This document shows, piece after piece, positions 1 through 6,486 of a stretch of 12,605 nt of DNA. The notes under the pieces were generated by a model, which searched no databases, was not told the DNA's origin, and worked only from the letters and a program-made list of their open reading frames with translations. Origin of the DNA: Rhodospirillaceae bacterium. GTDB lineage: Bacteria; Pseudomonadota; Alphaproteobacteria; SP197. The stretch lies in the NCBI GenBank assembly GCA_018700655.1, contig JABIUG010000371.1, positions 1 to 12,605 on the forward strand, given 5' to 3'. The position numbers were made by a program, and so were the translations under genes. How positions within the stretch are numbered: the stretch's first letter is position 1; every line of letters starts with the position of its first letter.

Positions 1-642
1 GCGCCCGAACAGCAGGCGTTTGGCCTCGGCGACATAGGCATTGCCGGGACCGACCAGAAGATCGGCGGGCGGACAGCCAAAGAGACCAAAAACCATGGTC
101 GCCACGGCATGGACACCACCCATTTCGAGGATCATGTCGGCGCCGGAAAGGTCCATGGCATAGACCACCGCGGGAGCAATGCTGTCGCCGCGTGGCGGTG
201 AACAGGCCGCCACGAAGGGCACACCGGCAACCTTTGCCGTACCCACGCTCATCAGAGCGGACGCGGCATGGGCGTAACGCCCGCCGGGCACGTAGCAGCC
301 GGTGACATTGACCGGCACGATGCGCTGGCCCAACCGCACACCCGGTTCGGTTTCGATCTCGAAGGCCTGCAGGCTGTCACGCTGGGCCTCAGCAAAGCGG
401 TGGACCTGGTTCCAGGCAAACCTGATGTCATCCTTCTGGGTTTCCGGCACCGATGCGATCAGGGCTTTGCGCTTGTCATCGGCCAGCACGAAGTCACCGT
501 GCCAGCCGTCGAGATCGCGGGCATAACGGCGCACTGCTTCTTCACCCTGCGCCTCGATCCCGGCCAGCATCCCGGCGACGCGCTCGCGCACCTCCAGGTC
601 GTCGGCCTGGGGGTCAGATGCGGCTCTCTTGATGTATTCCAC
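1..642 (-). CDS. HpsN-like sulfopropanediol/histidinol dehydrogenase family protein (3' end outside window)
   Basis: This is the N-terminal 214 residues of an NAD-dependent dehydrogenase with the histidinol dehydrogenase fold. Visible motifs are GCYVPGG (about 115-121), CSPPRG (147-152), GGVHAVATMVFG (175-186) and VGPGNAYVAEAKR (197-209). The stretch GGRYAHAASALM after GCYVPGG fits the catabolic HpsN branch (2,3-dihydroxypropane-1-sulfonate to sulfolactate) better than biosynthetic HisD; no other his gene is nearby. The HisD motif usually reads GGAQAIA, with Gln as a zinc ligand; here that position is His178, so metal binding may differ. The start is GTG at 642, with a G-rich Shine-Dalgarno-like stretch (CAGGGG) just upstream. 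It begins 18 bp after the stop of the threonine-synthase-like gene, so the two probably share a transcript. The substrate is inferred from family resemblance only. Confidence 0.8.
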   Translation of the reverse strand, partial: MEYIKRAASDPQADDLEVRERVAGMLAGIEAQGEEAVRRYARDLDGWHGDFVLADDKRKALIASVPETQKDDIRFAWNQVHRFAEAQRDSLQAFEIETEPGVRLGQRIVPVNVTGCYVPGGRYAHAASALMSVGTAKVAGVPFVAACSPPRGDSIAPAVVYAMDLSGADMILEMGGVHAVATMVFGLFGCPPADLLVGPGNAYVAEAKRLLFGR

Positions 643-660
643 GGCCCCTGCCCCCTGCTC

Positions 661-1887
661 TCAGGCAAACTGCGAGAAATCGATCGGCGTATCCTTGTCG
701 AGTTCCTGGTCGACCGGGTCCATCGGGTACTTCAGCCCGGTCGCACAGTTGTAAAGCACCGCACGGTCGGTCGGCTTTACGAGGCCCTTGTCGATCGCCT
801 GGCTGTATGCCTCGACCGTCGCGGCCCCTTCCGGGCACAGCAGCAGACCATCCTCGCGGGCGACGTGATCGCGCGTTGCCATGATGGCATCATCGGACAC
901 CGCCATGGCGAACCCGTTGGACTCGCGCACCGCCCGGATGATCAGAAAATCGCCGACTGCAATCGGAACACGAATACCGGCCGCCACCGTGTGGGCATCC
1001 TCCCACAGCGGCGCATGTTCCTCGCCTGCTTCCCATGCCTTGACGATCGGGGCGCAGCCATCGGCCTGAACCGCAACCATGCGGGGCAGCGGGCCATCGA
1101 TCCAGCCGATCTCCTTGAGTTCATGGAACGCCTTCCACATGCCGATCAGGCCGGTGCCGCCACCTGTGGGATAGAAAATGACATCGGGCAACTGCCAGCC
1201 CAGTTGTTCGGCCAGTTCCAGGCCCATCGTCTTCTTGCCTTCGATCCGGTAGGGCTCCTTCAGGGTCGAGACATCGAACCAGCCGACCGCTTCCTTGCCC
1301 TCACCCACGATGCGACCGCAATCGTTGATCAGACCGTTGACCACCCAGACATCGGCGCCCTGCTGTTGGATCTCGCGAATGTTGATTTCGGGCGTGTCGT
1401 CGGGGCACAGCACGGTTGCTTTCTGGCCGGCCCGCCGGGCATAGGCAGCCATCGCGGCACCGGCATTGCCGTTGGTCGGAATCGCCAGATGATGGATGCC
1501 AAGTTCCCTGGCCATCGACACCGCCAGACAAAGGCCGCGGGCCTTGAACGAACCGGTCGGCAACCGCCCCTCATCCTTTATCAGGGCGGCATGCGGCATC
1601 GCGCCCAGCCCCGGCGCGGAACGATCAAGCGGAATCAACGGGGTCACGACCTCACCCAGCGAAATACGGTTCTCTTCGGCTGCGACAGGCAGGAACGGGG
1701 CATAACGCCAGAAACCCGGCGCGTCAGACGCGGCAATCGTGTCCTTGTCGACCGCCCTGGCGAGTGCTTCGAGATCGTAGCGTACCAACAGGGGGCGTCC
1801 GGCCTCCGACAAGCCGTGGATCTCGCCTGCCTCATAACGTTTGCCTGTCATGGAACATTCGAGGTGGCTGACGAAGGTCTGACTCAT
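661..1887 (-). CDS. Threonine synthase-like PLP-dependent enzyme
   Basis: A 408-aa fold-type II PLP enzyme. The Schiff-base lysine is in LPTGSFKARG (Lys115), the Asn-bearing cofactor loop is PTNGNAGA (137-144), and the phosphate-binding loop is TGGGTG (241-246). The N-terminus SHLECSMTGKRY resembles the start of long threonine synthases but keeps a single Cys instead of a CxxC knuckle. The canonical reaction is O-phosphohomoserine to threonine. No homoserine kinase or dehydrogenase gene is adjacent. Instead it is followed by the HpsN-like dehydrogenase, so a paralogue acting on another phospho- or sulfo-amino acid is possible. The ATG at 1887 lacks a strong Shine-Dalgarno of its own and overlaps the stop of a six-codon upstream reading frame. 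A long hairpin lies 33 bp upstream. The family is secure; the exact reaction is not. Confidence 0.88.
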   Translation of the reverse strand: MSQTFVSHLECSMTGKRYEAGEIHGLSEAGRPLLVRYDLEALARAVDKDTIAASDAPGFWRYAPFLPVAAEENRISLGEVVTPLIPLDRSAPGLGAMPHAALIKDEGRLPTGSFKARGLCLAVSMARELGIHHLAIPTNGNAGAAMAAYARRAGQKATVLCPDDTPEINIREIQQQGADVWVVNGLINDCGRIVGEGKEAVGWFDVSTLKEPYRIEGKKTMGLELAEQLGWQLPDVIFYPTGGGTGLIGMWKAFHELKEIGWIDGPLPRMVAVQADGCAPIVKAWEAGEEHAPLWEDAHTVAAGIRVPIAVGDFLIIRAVRESNGFAMAVSDDAIMATRDHVAREDGLLLCPEGAATVEAYSQAIDKGLVKPTDRAVLYNCATGLKYPMDPVDQELDKDTPIDFSQFA

Positions 1888-1904
1888 GAGGATGCCCGTT
1901 TCAT
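1884..1904 (-). other. Six-codon upstream reading frame overlapping the PLP-enzyme start
   Basis: On the minus strand an ATG at 1904 opens a frame MKRASS-stop whose TGA overlaps the ATG at 1887 (ATGA). A GAGGA Shine-Dalgarno (1919-1915) sits about 10 nt before this small ATG, whereas the downstream gene has no comparable site. The frame is also open further upstream (residues YEDVFN precede the Met), so it may be the tail of an older upstream gene rather than a leader peptide. Translational coupling is the inferred role; expression is unproven. Confidence 0.35.
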
Positions 1905-1920
1905 GTTGAACACGTCCTCA

Positions 1921-1984
1921 TAGAGCGGATCATATCCACACGGAAACACTGAGTGTTTCCGTGTGGATATGTGAATCCGCTCTA
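1921..1984. repeat. Long near-perfect hairpin, element A
   Basis: The left arm 1921-1950 and right arm 1952-1984 pair over 30 bp around a single-base loop. The only fault is a 3-nt insert (TGA on the plus strand) in the right arm, next to the outer block TAGAGCGGAT. It lies between divergent genes, so it cannot be a normal terminator for either. It resembles the intergenic palindromic repeats common in alphaproteobacteria, but I cannot confirm family membership from one copy. Confidence 0.8.
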
Positions 1985-2073
1985 CATCGGAGAGTCAGAG
2001 AAAATTCACAGGTTCCTTCGCAATCGCGATGCGATTCCCGAGGACCCTGATTTGCTCAGGGTGATGACCCGTG
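1985..2073. other. Spacer between the two hairpins, with small dyads
   Basis: There is no gene here. It holds a perfect 7-bp stem ACCCTGA/TCAGGGT (2044-2050 and 2056-2062, 5-nt loop) and a short AATCGC/GCGATT dyad just before it. A further TTCAC motif occurs near 2003. The density of small inverted repeats suggests it belongs to the same composite element as the flanking hairpins. Confidence 0.4.
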
Positions 2074-2140
2074 CAAGAACAGATTCACGCATAGAAGATT
2101 GCACCACGAGTGGTGCAATCTTCTATGCGATCCGATCAAG
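2074..2140. repeat. Long hairpin, element B, mirror relative of element A
   Basis: The core is a perfect 19-bp stem, 2089-2107 (gcatagaagattgcaccac) with 2110-2128, around a 2-nt loop. Outside the core, pairing continues imperfectly (2074-2088 with 2129-2140). The left arm carries an extra TCA directly after GAT, exactly the asymmetry seen in element A but on the opposite side. The bulged arms of A and B therefore face each other across the spacer. Confidence 0.75.
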
Positions 2141-2150
2141 GCCAGGGGAT

Positions 2151-2164
2151 CAGAAACGTTTCTG
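2151..2164. promoter_or_regulatory. 14-bp perfect palindrome, candidate operator
   Basis: cagaaacgtttctg is a perfect 14-bp palindrome ending about 58 bp before the ATG of the ABC-F gene and flanked by GGCC-rich repeats. The position suits a binding site for a dimeric regulator. No regulator gene is adjacent and I do not recognise the motif. Confidence 0.35.
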
Positions 2165-2175
2165 GCCAGATAGGA

Positions 2176-2203
2176 CAGGCCGGAAGTGACGCAGCACGGC
2201 CTG
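2176..2203 (+). promoter_or_regulatory. Leader dyad ahead of the ABC-F gene
   Basis: CAGGCCG (2176-2182) pairs with CGGCCTG (2197-2203) across a 14-nt loop, ending 19 nt before the ATG at 2223. It could fold in the mRNA leader. There is no U-run, so an intrinsic terminator is not supported. Confidence 0.3.
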
Positions 2204-2222
2204 ACGTGTTATCAGCCGCGCC

Positions 2223-4121
2223 ATGTTGACGATATCGAACATCACCGTGCGCCTGGGCGGCAAGGTCATCCTTGATCAGGCCTCCGCATCCATCGTACTG
2301 AAAAGCCATGTCGGGCTGATCGGCCGCAATGGCGCGGGCAAATCCACGCTGATGAAAGTCATAGCAGGTGAGCAGGAAGCCGATGATGGCCATTTCGGTA
2401 CCCCAAAGGGTGCCCGGATCGGTTATGTCGCGCAGGAATCGCCTGGCGGCCCGGATTCGCCGTTCGACCGTGTTCTCGCGGCCGATCTGGAGCGAGCTGC
2501 CCTTCTGGACGAGGAAGCCAACACCCAGGACAGCCATCGCATCGGCGAAATTCACGAGCGCCTCAACGCCATCGAGGCGCACGCCGCACCGGCCCGTGCT
2601 TCGCGCATCCTTGCCGGCCTGGGGTTTAACGAAGCCGCCCAGCATCAGCCTCTCGACAGTTTCTCGGGTGGCTGGCGCATGCGTGTCGCCCTGGCGGAAC
2701 TGCTGTTCTCCGGGCCGGAACTGCTGCTGCTCGACGAACCCAGCAACCATCTCGATCTCGAGGCGGCGCTGTGGCTGGAATCGTTTCTCAAGAACTATCG
2801 CGGAACGCTGCTGGTGATCAGCCATGAGCGTGATCTGCTGAACAATGTGGTCGACCACATCCTTCACCTCGAAGGCGGCAAGGTGACGCTTTACAGCGGC
2901 GGTTATGACTCCTTTGAACGCCAGCGCCGCGAACGACTCGACCAGGTTGAATCGATGCGCGTCAAACAGGATCGCCAGCGCGCCCATCTCCAGTCCTTTG
3001 TCGATCGCTGGCGCTACAAGGCCCATTCGGCACGCCAGGCCCAGAGCAGGATCAAGGCGCTTGCCCGTATGGAGCCGATTGCCGCGGCAGTCGAGGATTC
3101 GAGCCTGTCGTTTGATTTTCCAAATCCGCCGGAACTGCGCCCACCACTGATCGTGCTGGATGGCGCGGCGGTGGGTTACGGCGCCGATGATCCGGTTCTC
3201 AAGGGCCTGAACCTGCGCTTCGACCCCGACGACCGTGTCGCGTTTCTGGGGCGCAACGGCAACGGCAAAACCACGCTTGCACGTCTGCTGTCGGGCCGTC
3301 TGGAAACCATGGCCGGCCAGATGTCGGCGAGCGGCAAGCTGCGCGTCGGTTACTTTGCCCAGCATCAGGTCGAAGAACTTTATCCCGACGACACCCCGCT
3401 CCATCACATGACCCGACTGATGCCCGACGCCAAACCCGGCGCGGTTCGCGCACAACTGGGCCGTTTCGGCTTTTCCGGCGAAAAGGCGATGCTGGCTGTG
3501 CGCCATCTGTCAGGCGGCGAACGTGCCCGGCTGGCGCTTGCGCTGATCACACGCGACGCACCGCACATGCTGATCCTCGATGAGCCGACCAACCATCTCG
3601 ATGTCGACGCCCGCGAAGCCCTGGTGCAGGCCCTGAACGATTACAGCGGCGCTGTTGTAATTATCAGCCATGATCGCCATCTGCTTGAACTCACCGCAGA
3701 CCGGCTTGTCCTGATTGCAGATGGCAAAGCCAATGATTTTGCCGGAAGCCTGGACGACTACCGCGACTTCGTGCTCGGACGTTCAGGCTCAAACGACAAC
3801 GCCAGTGCCGGTGAGCGCAACAGGCCCAAACGCAGCCGCAAAGACGAACGTCGCCTGGCAGCCGAAGCGCGCGAACGCACACGTACTCTGCGCAAGGCCG
3901 TCGAAAAGGCGGAAAAGGAAGTCAATCGCCTGAACAAACAACGCAAGGACATCGATAGTGCGCTGTTTGATCCAAAAAACTACGCTGGTCCCCAGACCAA
4001 CCTCAACGTGACCGACCTGATGAAAAAACGTGCTGCAATCGATGCTGCGCTCGGCAAGGCAGAAGCCGCATGGCTGGAAGCCAACGAAGCCGTTGAAGCT
4101 GCCAGCTCCGACGCGGCCTGA
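2223..4121 (+). CDS. ABC-F family ATPase, YheS-like (translation-associated)
   Basis: A soluble 632-aa protein with two ATPase cassettes and no membrane segments. Cassette 1: Walker A GRNGAGKS (34-41), signature FSGGWRMR (147-154), Walker B LLLLDEPSNHLD with Glu172, and switch His201. Cassette 2: Walker A GRNGNGKT (343-350), signature LSGGERAR (429-436), Walker B ILDEPTNHLD with Glu454, and the ISHDRH switch (481-486). The linker at about 240-300 is Arg/Gln-rich, as in the ABC-F segment that enters the ribosomal E site. A charged coiled coil (about 535-625) closes the protein. Length and sequence fit YheS best (FSGGWRMR, SHERD, YSGGYDSFE). ABC-F proteins act on ribosomes, resolving stalls or protecting from antibiotics; the client here is unknown. 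The start gives the standard MLTISNIT opening, but no clear Shine-Dalgarno is visible. Hairpins and a palindrome crowd the leader. Confidence 0.95.
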   Translation: MLTISNITVRLGGKVILDQASASIVLKSHVGLIGRNGAGKSTLMKVIAGEQEADDGHFGTPKGARIGYVAQESPGGPDSPFDRVLAADLERAALLDEEANTQDSHRIGEIHERLNAIEAHAAPARASRILAGLGFNEAAQHQPLDSFSGGWRMRVALAELLFSGPELLLLDEPSNHLDLEAALWLESFLKNYRGTLLVISHERDLLNNVVDHILHLEGGKVTLYSGGYDSFERQRRERLDQVESMRVKQDRQRAHLQSFVDRWRYKAHSARQAQSRIKALARMEPIAAAVEDSSLSFDFPNPPELRPPLIVLDGAAVGYGADDPVLKGLNLRFDPDDRVAFLGRNGNGKTTLARLLSGRLETMAGQMSASGKLRVGYFAQHQVEELYPDDTPLHHMTRLMPDAKPGAVRAQLGRFGFSGEKAMLAVRHLSGGERARLALALITRDAPHMLILDEPTNHLDVDAREALVQALNDYSGAVVIISHDRHLLELTADRLVLIADGKANDFAGSLDDYRDFVLGRSGSNDNASAGERNRPKRSRKDERRLAAEARERTRTLRKAVEKAEKEVNRLNKQRKDIDSALFDPKNYAGPQTNLNVTDLMKKRAAIDAALGKAEAAWLEANEAVEAASSDAA

Positions 4122-4136
4122 AGACCGATTTACGGC

Positions 4137-4155
4137 TCAGGTCGACACGACCTGA
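4137..4155 (+). terminator. Short hairpin after the ABC-F gene, weak terminator candidate
   Basis: TCAGGTCG (4137-4144) pairs perfectly with CGACCTGA (4148-4155) around a 3-nt loop, 15 nt after the ABC-F stop. No T-run follows, so if it terminates it does so weakly. A TATGAT at 4156-4161 directly after it could be a -10 for the next gene, without a good -35. Confidence 0.3.
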
Positions 4156-4182
4156 TATGATCATGCTCCAGGAAAAACTCCC

Positions 4183-4719
4183 ATGGCCAAACAACTGCAA
4201 TTTGCCGTGTCGTTTCTGCCCGTCCAGGACCGCCTGCGGATCGCGGGCCTGTTCCCCGACGGCAACGAGGTCCGCCTGCTGCTGACCCGCCGACTGGTGC
4301 GCGGTCTGCTGGGCAGTGTCGGAGAGGTCGCCAAGAAGATGGTGCCCGAAGAAGTCCCAGGGCCCCAGGCCAAGAAGGAAGTTGCCAAGTTCAAACGCGA
4401 GGCAGCGGTCCAGCAGGCCAACTTCACGACGAAATTCAGCGGTGGCCAGCCCCATCCCGACCTTGGCGAAGAGGCCCAGCTCGTGAGGGAAATCCAGATC
4501 TCGCCCGAGGAAGACGGCAAGGTTCGTATCCGGATTAATCTGGTGAAAAAGAAGTACATCGAGACCGCACTGCCGGCCGACACGTTCTGGGGCCTGATTC
4601 ACCTGATCGAGACACAGGCCAAGAAAGCCGAGTGGAATCTGGGACCACGCACCCTGGCGCCGCGTCAGACAGCCAAGCAGAAGCCGGAAGAAAAGCCGGT
4701 AAGACCCCGGCTCAACTGA
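4183..4719 (+). CDS. Conserved-looking protein of unknown function, 178 aa
   Basis: I do not recognise this family. The protein is soluble, with no signal peptide or membrane segment. Residues 1-45 form a compact block (FAVSFLPVQDRLRIAGLF, then EVRLLLTRRLVRGLL). A charged middle (50-115) is followed by an IRINLVKKKYI strand (116-126) and FWGLIHLIETQAKK (135-148), then a basic Pro-rich tail with three KP/RP pairs. The ATG at 4183 has an AGGA Shine-Dalgarno at good spacing. It follows the ABC-F gene by 61 bp and stops 6 bp before the convergent M24 gene. High-GC codon use matches its neighbours, supporting a real gene. Confidence 0.75.
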   Translation: MAKQLQFAVSFLPVQDRLRIAGLFPDGNEVRLLLTRRLVRGLLGSVGEVAKKMVPEEVPGPQAKKEVAKFKREAAVQQANFTTKFSGGQPHPDLGEEAQLVREIQISPEEDGKVRIRINLVKKKYIETALPADTFWGLIHLIETQAKKAEWNLGPRTLAPRQTAKQKPEEKPVRPRLN

Positions 4720-4725
4720 TTTCCA

Positions 4726-5895
4726 TCACCACCACTTCACCTGTGCGTCTGTCAAAAGCTCGTAACCGTCATCGGTAACGACGACGGTTTCCTCGAAATC
4801 GCCGACATAACCCATGTGGCGCACGCTGCGTTCAACGCAGAGCACCATGTTCTTCTCCAGCACGGTATGATCGCTTTCGATCAGCCAGGGCGAATCCCAA
4901 CCCAGGCCGACGCCGTGGCCGAAGCCCTTGAAGGCGCCCTCGAACTCGAAGCCCAGACTTTCGAGCTTCTCGCGCCCGGCACGCGCGACCTGGCTCGCAG
5001 TCACGCCGGGGCGAATCTCGGCCATGGCTGCCTGTACCGCCAGCATCGGCCCCTCAAAGACACGGATCTGTTCAGCTGTGGCATTGCCGATCGGCTTGGA
5101 ACGTGCGTGGTCGAAAAAGTAACCATCGACCGCACCGGAGATACCGCAATGGAACCATTCGCCGTCTTCGAGAACTTCGGTACTGCCCCAGGTCGGGAAG
5201 CTGGTCGCGACCATGGTCGGGTTGTTGCCGCCCCGGCCCGAGGACATGAAGTTGTTGTAGAGAATGCCGCCGTTGGTCACGAGCACCTCCATTCCCGCGG
5301 CCACGACTTCGCCATGGGTGCAGCCTGCTTTGGCTTTCGTCAGCATTGCTTCAGTCGCGCGTGAGCCGACCTGGGAGGCATGGCGCAGTTTCTCGACCTC
5401 TCCGGGTGACTTGACCATGCGAATTCGGCCGAGCAATTCGTCGGCCGGCACCCATTCGATTTCCGGATAAGCCGCGGCAAGCTTGCTGTGCACGCTCCAG
5501 GGCAGCGTGTCGGTGCCAACCACTCCGACCTTGCCCTCGGTCAGTCCCACGTCCCCGAGCGCTTCGATTACCGAAGCGATGACATCGCCTGTCACAACCG
5601 AATTCTCGATCGCCATTTCCTCGTCACGCTTGGGTTTGTCGTCTGCCACAAGAACCGGTTCACCTTCGGCCGGGAGCAAGACAAAAGCATGGGCGCGCGC
5701 GGTCCACTCGCCCGGAACATCAGGAATGAACGGGAAGCGCGTGTAGAAGTTGGTCAGGTACTTCACATCGCCATAACGGTCGGTCGTCCCACCGCCACGC
5801 GAACAGACCAGCAAGCCCGCAAGTCCCGCATCTTCAGCCGCCGCACGCACGCGTTCGCGACGTTCAGCGAATTCTCCGGCCGGTATCTCGATCAT
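4726..5895 (-). CDS. M24-fold (pita-bread) hydrolase, Xaa-Pro peptidase/creatinase-like
   Basis: A 389-aa cytoplasmic protein with the creatinase N-terminal domain (about 1-160) and the pita-bread catalytic domain (165-389). Expected M24 metal ligands visible are Asp262 (GYFFDHARS), His327 (GFGHGVGLG), Glu355 (VLCVERS) and Glu369 (GDFEETVVVT). The first aspartate, normally 11 residues before Asp262 in a DxG motif, is not there: the aligned stretch reads FHCGISGAVDGY, with His249 and two extra residues. The enzyme may bind metal differently or act on a non-peptide substrate, as creatinase, EutD/DoeA and DddP do within this fold. The ATG at 5895 has a GAGG Shine-Dalgarno that overlaps the higA stop, 9 bp upstream, suggesting coupling to the toxin-antitoxin transcript. 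Confidence 0.85.
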   Translation of the reverse strand: MIEIPAGEFAERRERVRAAAEDAGLAGLLVCSRGGGTTDRYGDVKYLTNFYTRFPFIPDVPGEWTARAHAFVLLPAEGEPVLVADDKPKRDEEMAIENSVVTGDVIASVIEALGDVGLTEGKVGVVGTDTLPWSVHSKLAAAYPEIEWVPADELLGRIRMVKSPGEVEKLRHASQVGSRATEAMLTKAKAGCTHGEVVAAGMEVLVTNGGILYNNFMSSGRGGNNPTMVATSFPTWGSTEVLEDGEWFHCGISGAVDGYFFDHARSKPIGNATAEQIRVFEGPMLAVQAAMAEIRPGVTASQVARAGREKLESLGFEFEGAFKGFGHGVGLGWDSPWLIESDHTVLEKNMVLCVERSVRHMGYVGDFEETVVVTDDGYELLTDAQVKWW

Positions 5896-5904
5896 CTCGT
5901 TGCC

Positions 5905-6225
5905 TCATGCCGCACGTGGATTGATGGCCTCTAGCTCACTCGTAATCTGGCGACGTCTTTCCATAAGGTCAAAATCTGCCTGGAGGCCAAGAAAGAAACC
6001 CTCGGAGAGACCGAAGTACCGGGCCAACCTCAGATCGGAATCTGCCGTAACCGAGCGCTTGCCAAGAACGATTTCGTTGATCCGGCGCGGCGGAACACGG
6101 ATTTCGCGCGCCAGTTTATTCTGACTCAATTCCATGGGCCCGAGGAACTCCTCAAGCAGGATTTCACCCGGATGAGGGTTGTGAAGCAACCGGGTTTCAA
6201 CGGTGATAGTCGAAGATTTCGACAT
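5905..6225 (-). CDS. higA: HigA-family antitoxin (HTH)
   Basis: A 106-aa XRE-type antitoxin that neutralises HigB and represses its own promoter. The opening HNPHPGEILLEEFL (15-28) is the hallmark of HigA/VapI antitoxins. The helix-turn-helix spans about 34-57 (SQNKLAREIRVPPRRINEIV, then LGKR). A longer in-frame start at 6306 exists, but it would lie deep inside higB. The ATG at 6225 gives the usual antitoxin length and has GAGGGTGG upstream. It overlaps the last 29 bp of higB, the toxin-first order typical of hig loci. Its probable operator is the dyad at 6489-6507. Confidence 0.93.
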   Translation of the reverse strand: MSKSSTITVETRLLHNPHPGEILLEEFLGPMELSQNKLAREIRVPPRRINEIVLGKRSVTADSDLRLARYFGLSEGFFLGLQADFDLMERRRQITSELEAINPRAA

Positions 6226-6481
6226 GTTCGGGTCCACCCTCTTTCCATTCGAAACATATGCGCCACTGATTGTTGATGCGAATGCTGTATTGCCCTGCGC
6301 GATCACCTCTCAGGCGTTCCAGTCGATTGGCTGGCGGAACGCGAAGGTCGTTGATCGCAGCGGCCCTGTTGAGCATACGCAGCTTCCGCACGGCGACATT
6401 CTGAATGTCCATCGGCAGACGCCGGCTTGCATGGCCACTCCAGACACGTTCGGTCTCGCGGTCAGCGAAACTTTTGATCAT
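6197..6481 (-). CDS. higB: HigB-family toxin (RelE superfamily mRNA interferase)
   Basis: A 94-aa toxin of the HigB/GraT branch of RelE. It opens MIKSFADRETERVW and contains RLERLRGDRAGQYSIRIN (53-70), NQWRICFEW (71-79) and the C-terminal VEIFDYHR, all in family positions and at family length. HigB toxins cleave mRNA on the ribosome. Start MIKSF is family-typical. There is no Shine-Dalgarno; a good -10 box ends 5 nt before the ATG, so the message may be leaderless. It lies 38 bp downstream of the molybdenum hydroxylase stop codon and overlaps higA. Confidence 0.94.
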   Translation of the reverse strand: MIKSFADRETERVWSGHASRRLPMDIQNVAVRKLRMLNRAAAINDLRVPPANRLERLRGDRAGQYSIRINNQWRICFEWKEGGPEHVEIFDYHR

Positions 6482-6486
6482 GCCAC

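Noticed and set aside
268..1923. 551-codon open frame on the plus strand
   Set aside because: It lies antisense to the PLP enzyme and HpsN-like genes, whose proteins show clear family motifs. Its own translation is Arg/His/Gly-rich with no recognisable domain, as expected of an antisense shadow in high-GC DNA.
1953..2189. 78-codon plus-strand frame in the intergenic region
   Set aside because: It runs through both hairpins, so its codons are dictated by inverted repeats. It has no recognisable domain and no Shine-Dalgarno.
2136..3506. 456-codon open frame on the minus strand
   Set aside because: Antisense to the ABC-F gene and lacking any family motif.
4694..4712. AGCCGG/CCGGCT dyad as a terminator for the 178-aa gene
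   Set aside because: The 6-bp stem lies within the coding end and is not followed by a T-run; repeats of this kind are frequent by chance in GC-rich DNA.
4726..5895. DMSP lyase DddP
   Set aside because: DddP shares the M24 fold, but the metal-ligand pattern expected before the GYxxD motif is not present here, and overall motifs look like general Xaa-Pro/creatinase-type proteins.
5905..6306. 133-residue form of HigA starting at 6306
   Set aside because: The first 27 residues would lie entirely within higB and do not resemble the family. The ATG at 6225 gives normal length and has a ribosome site.
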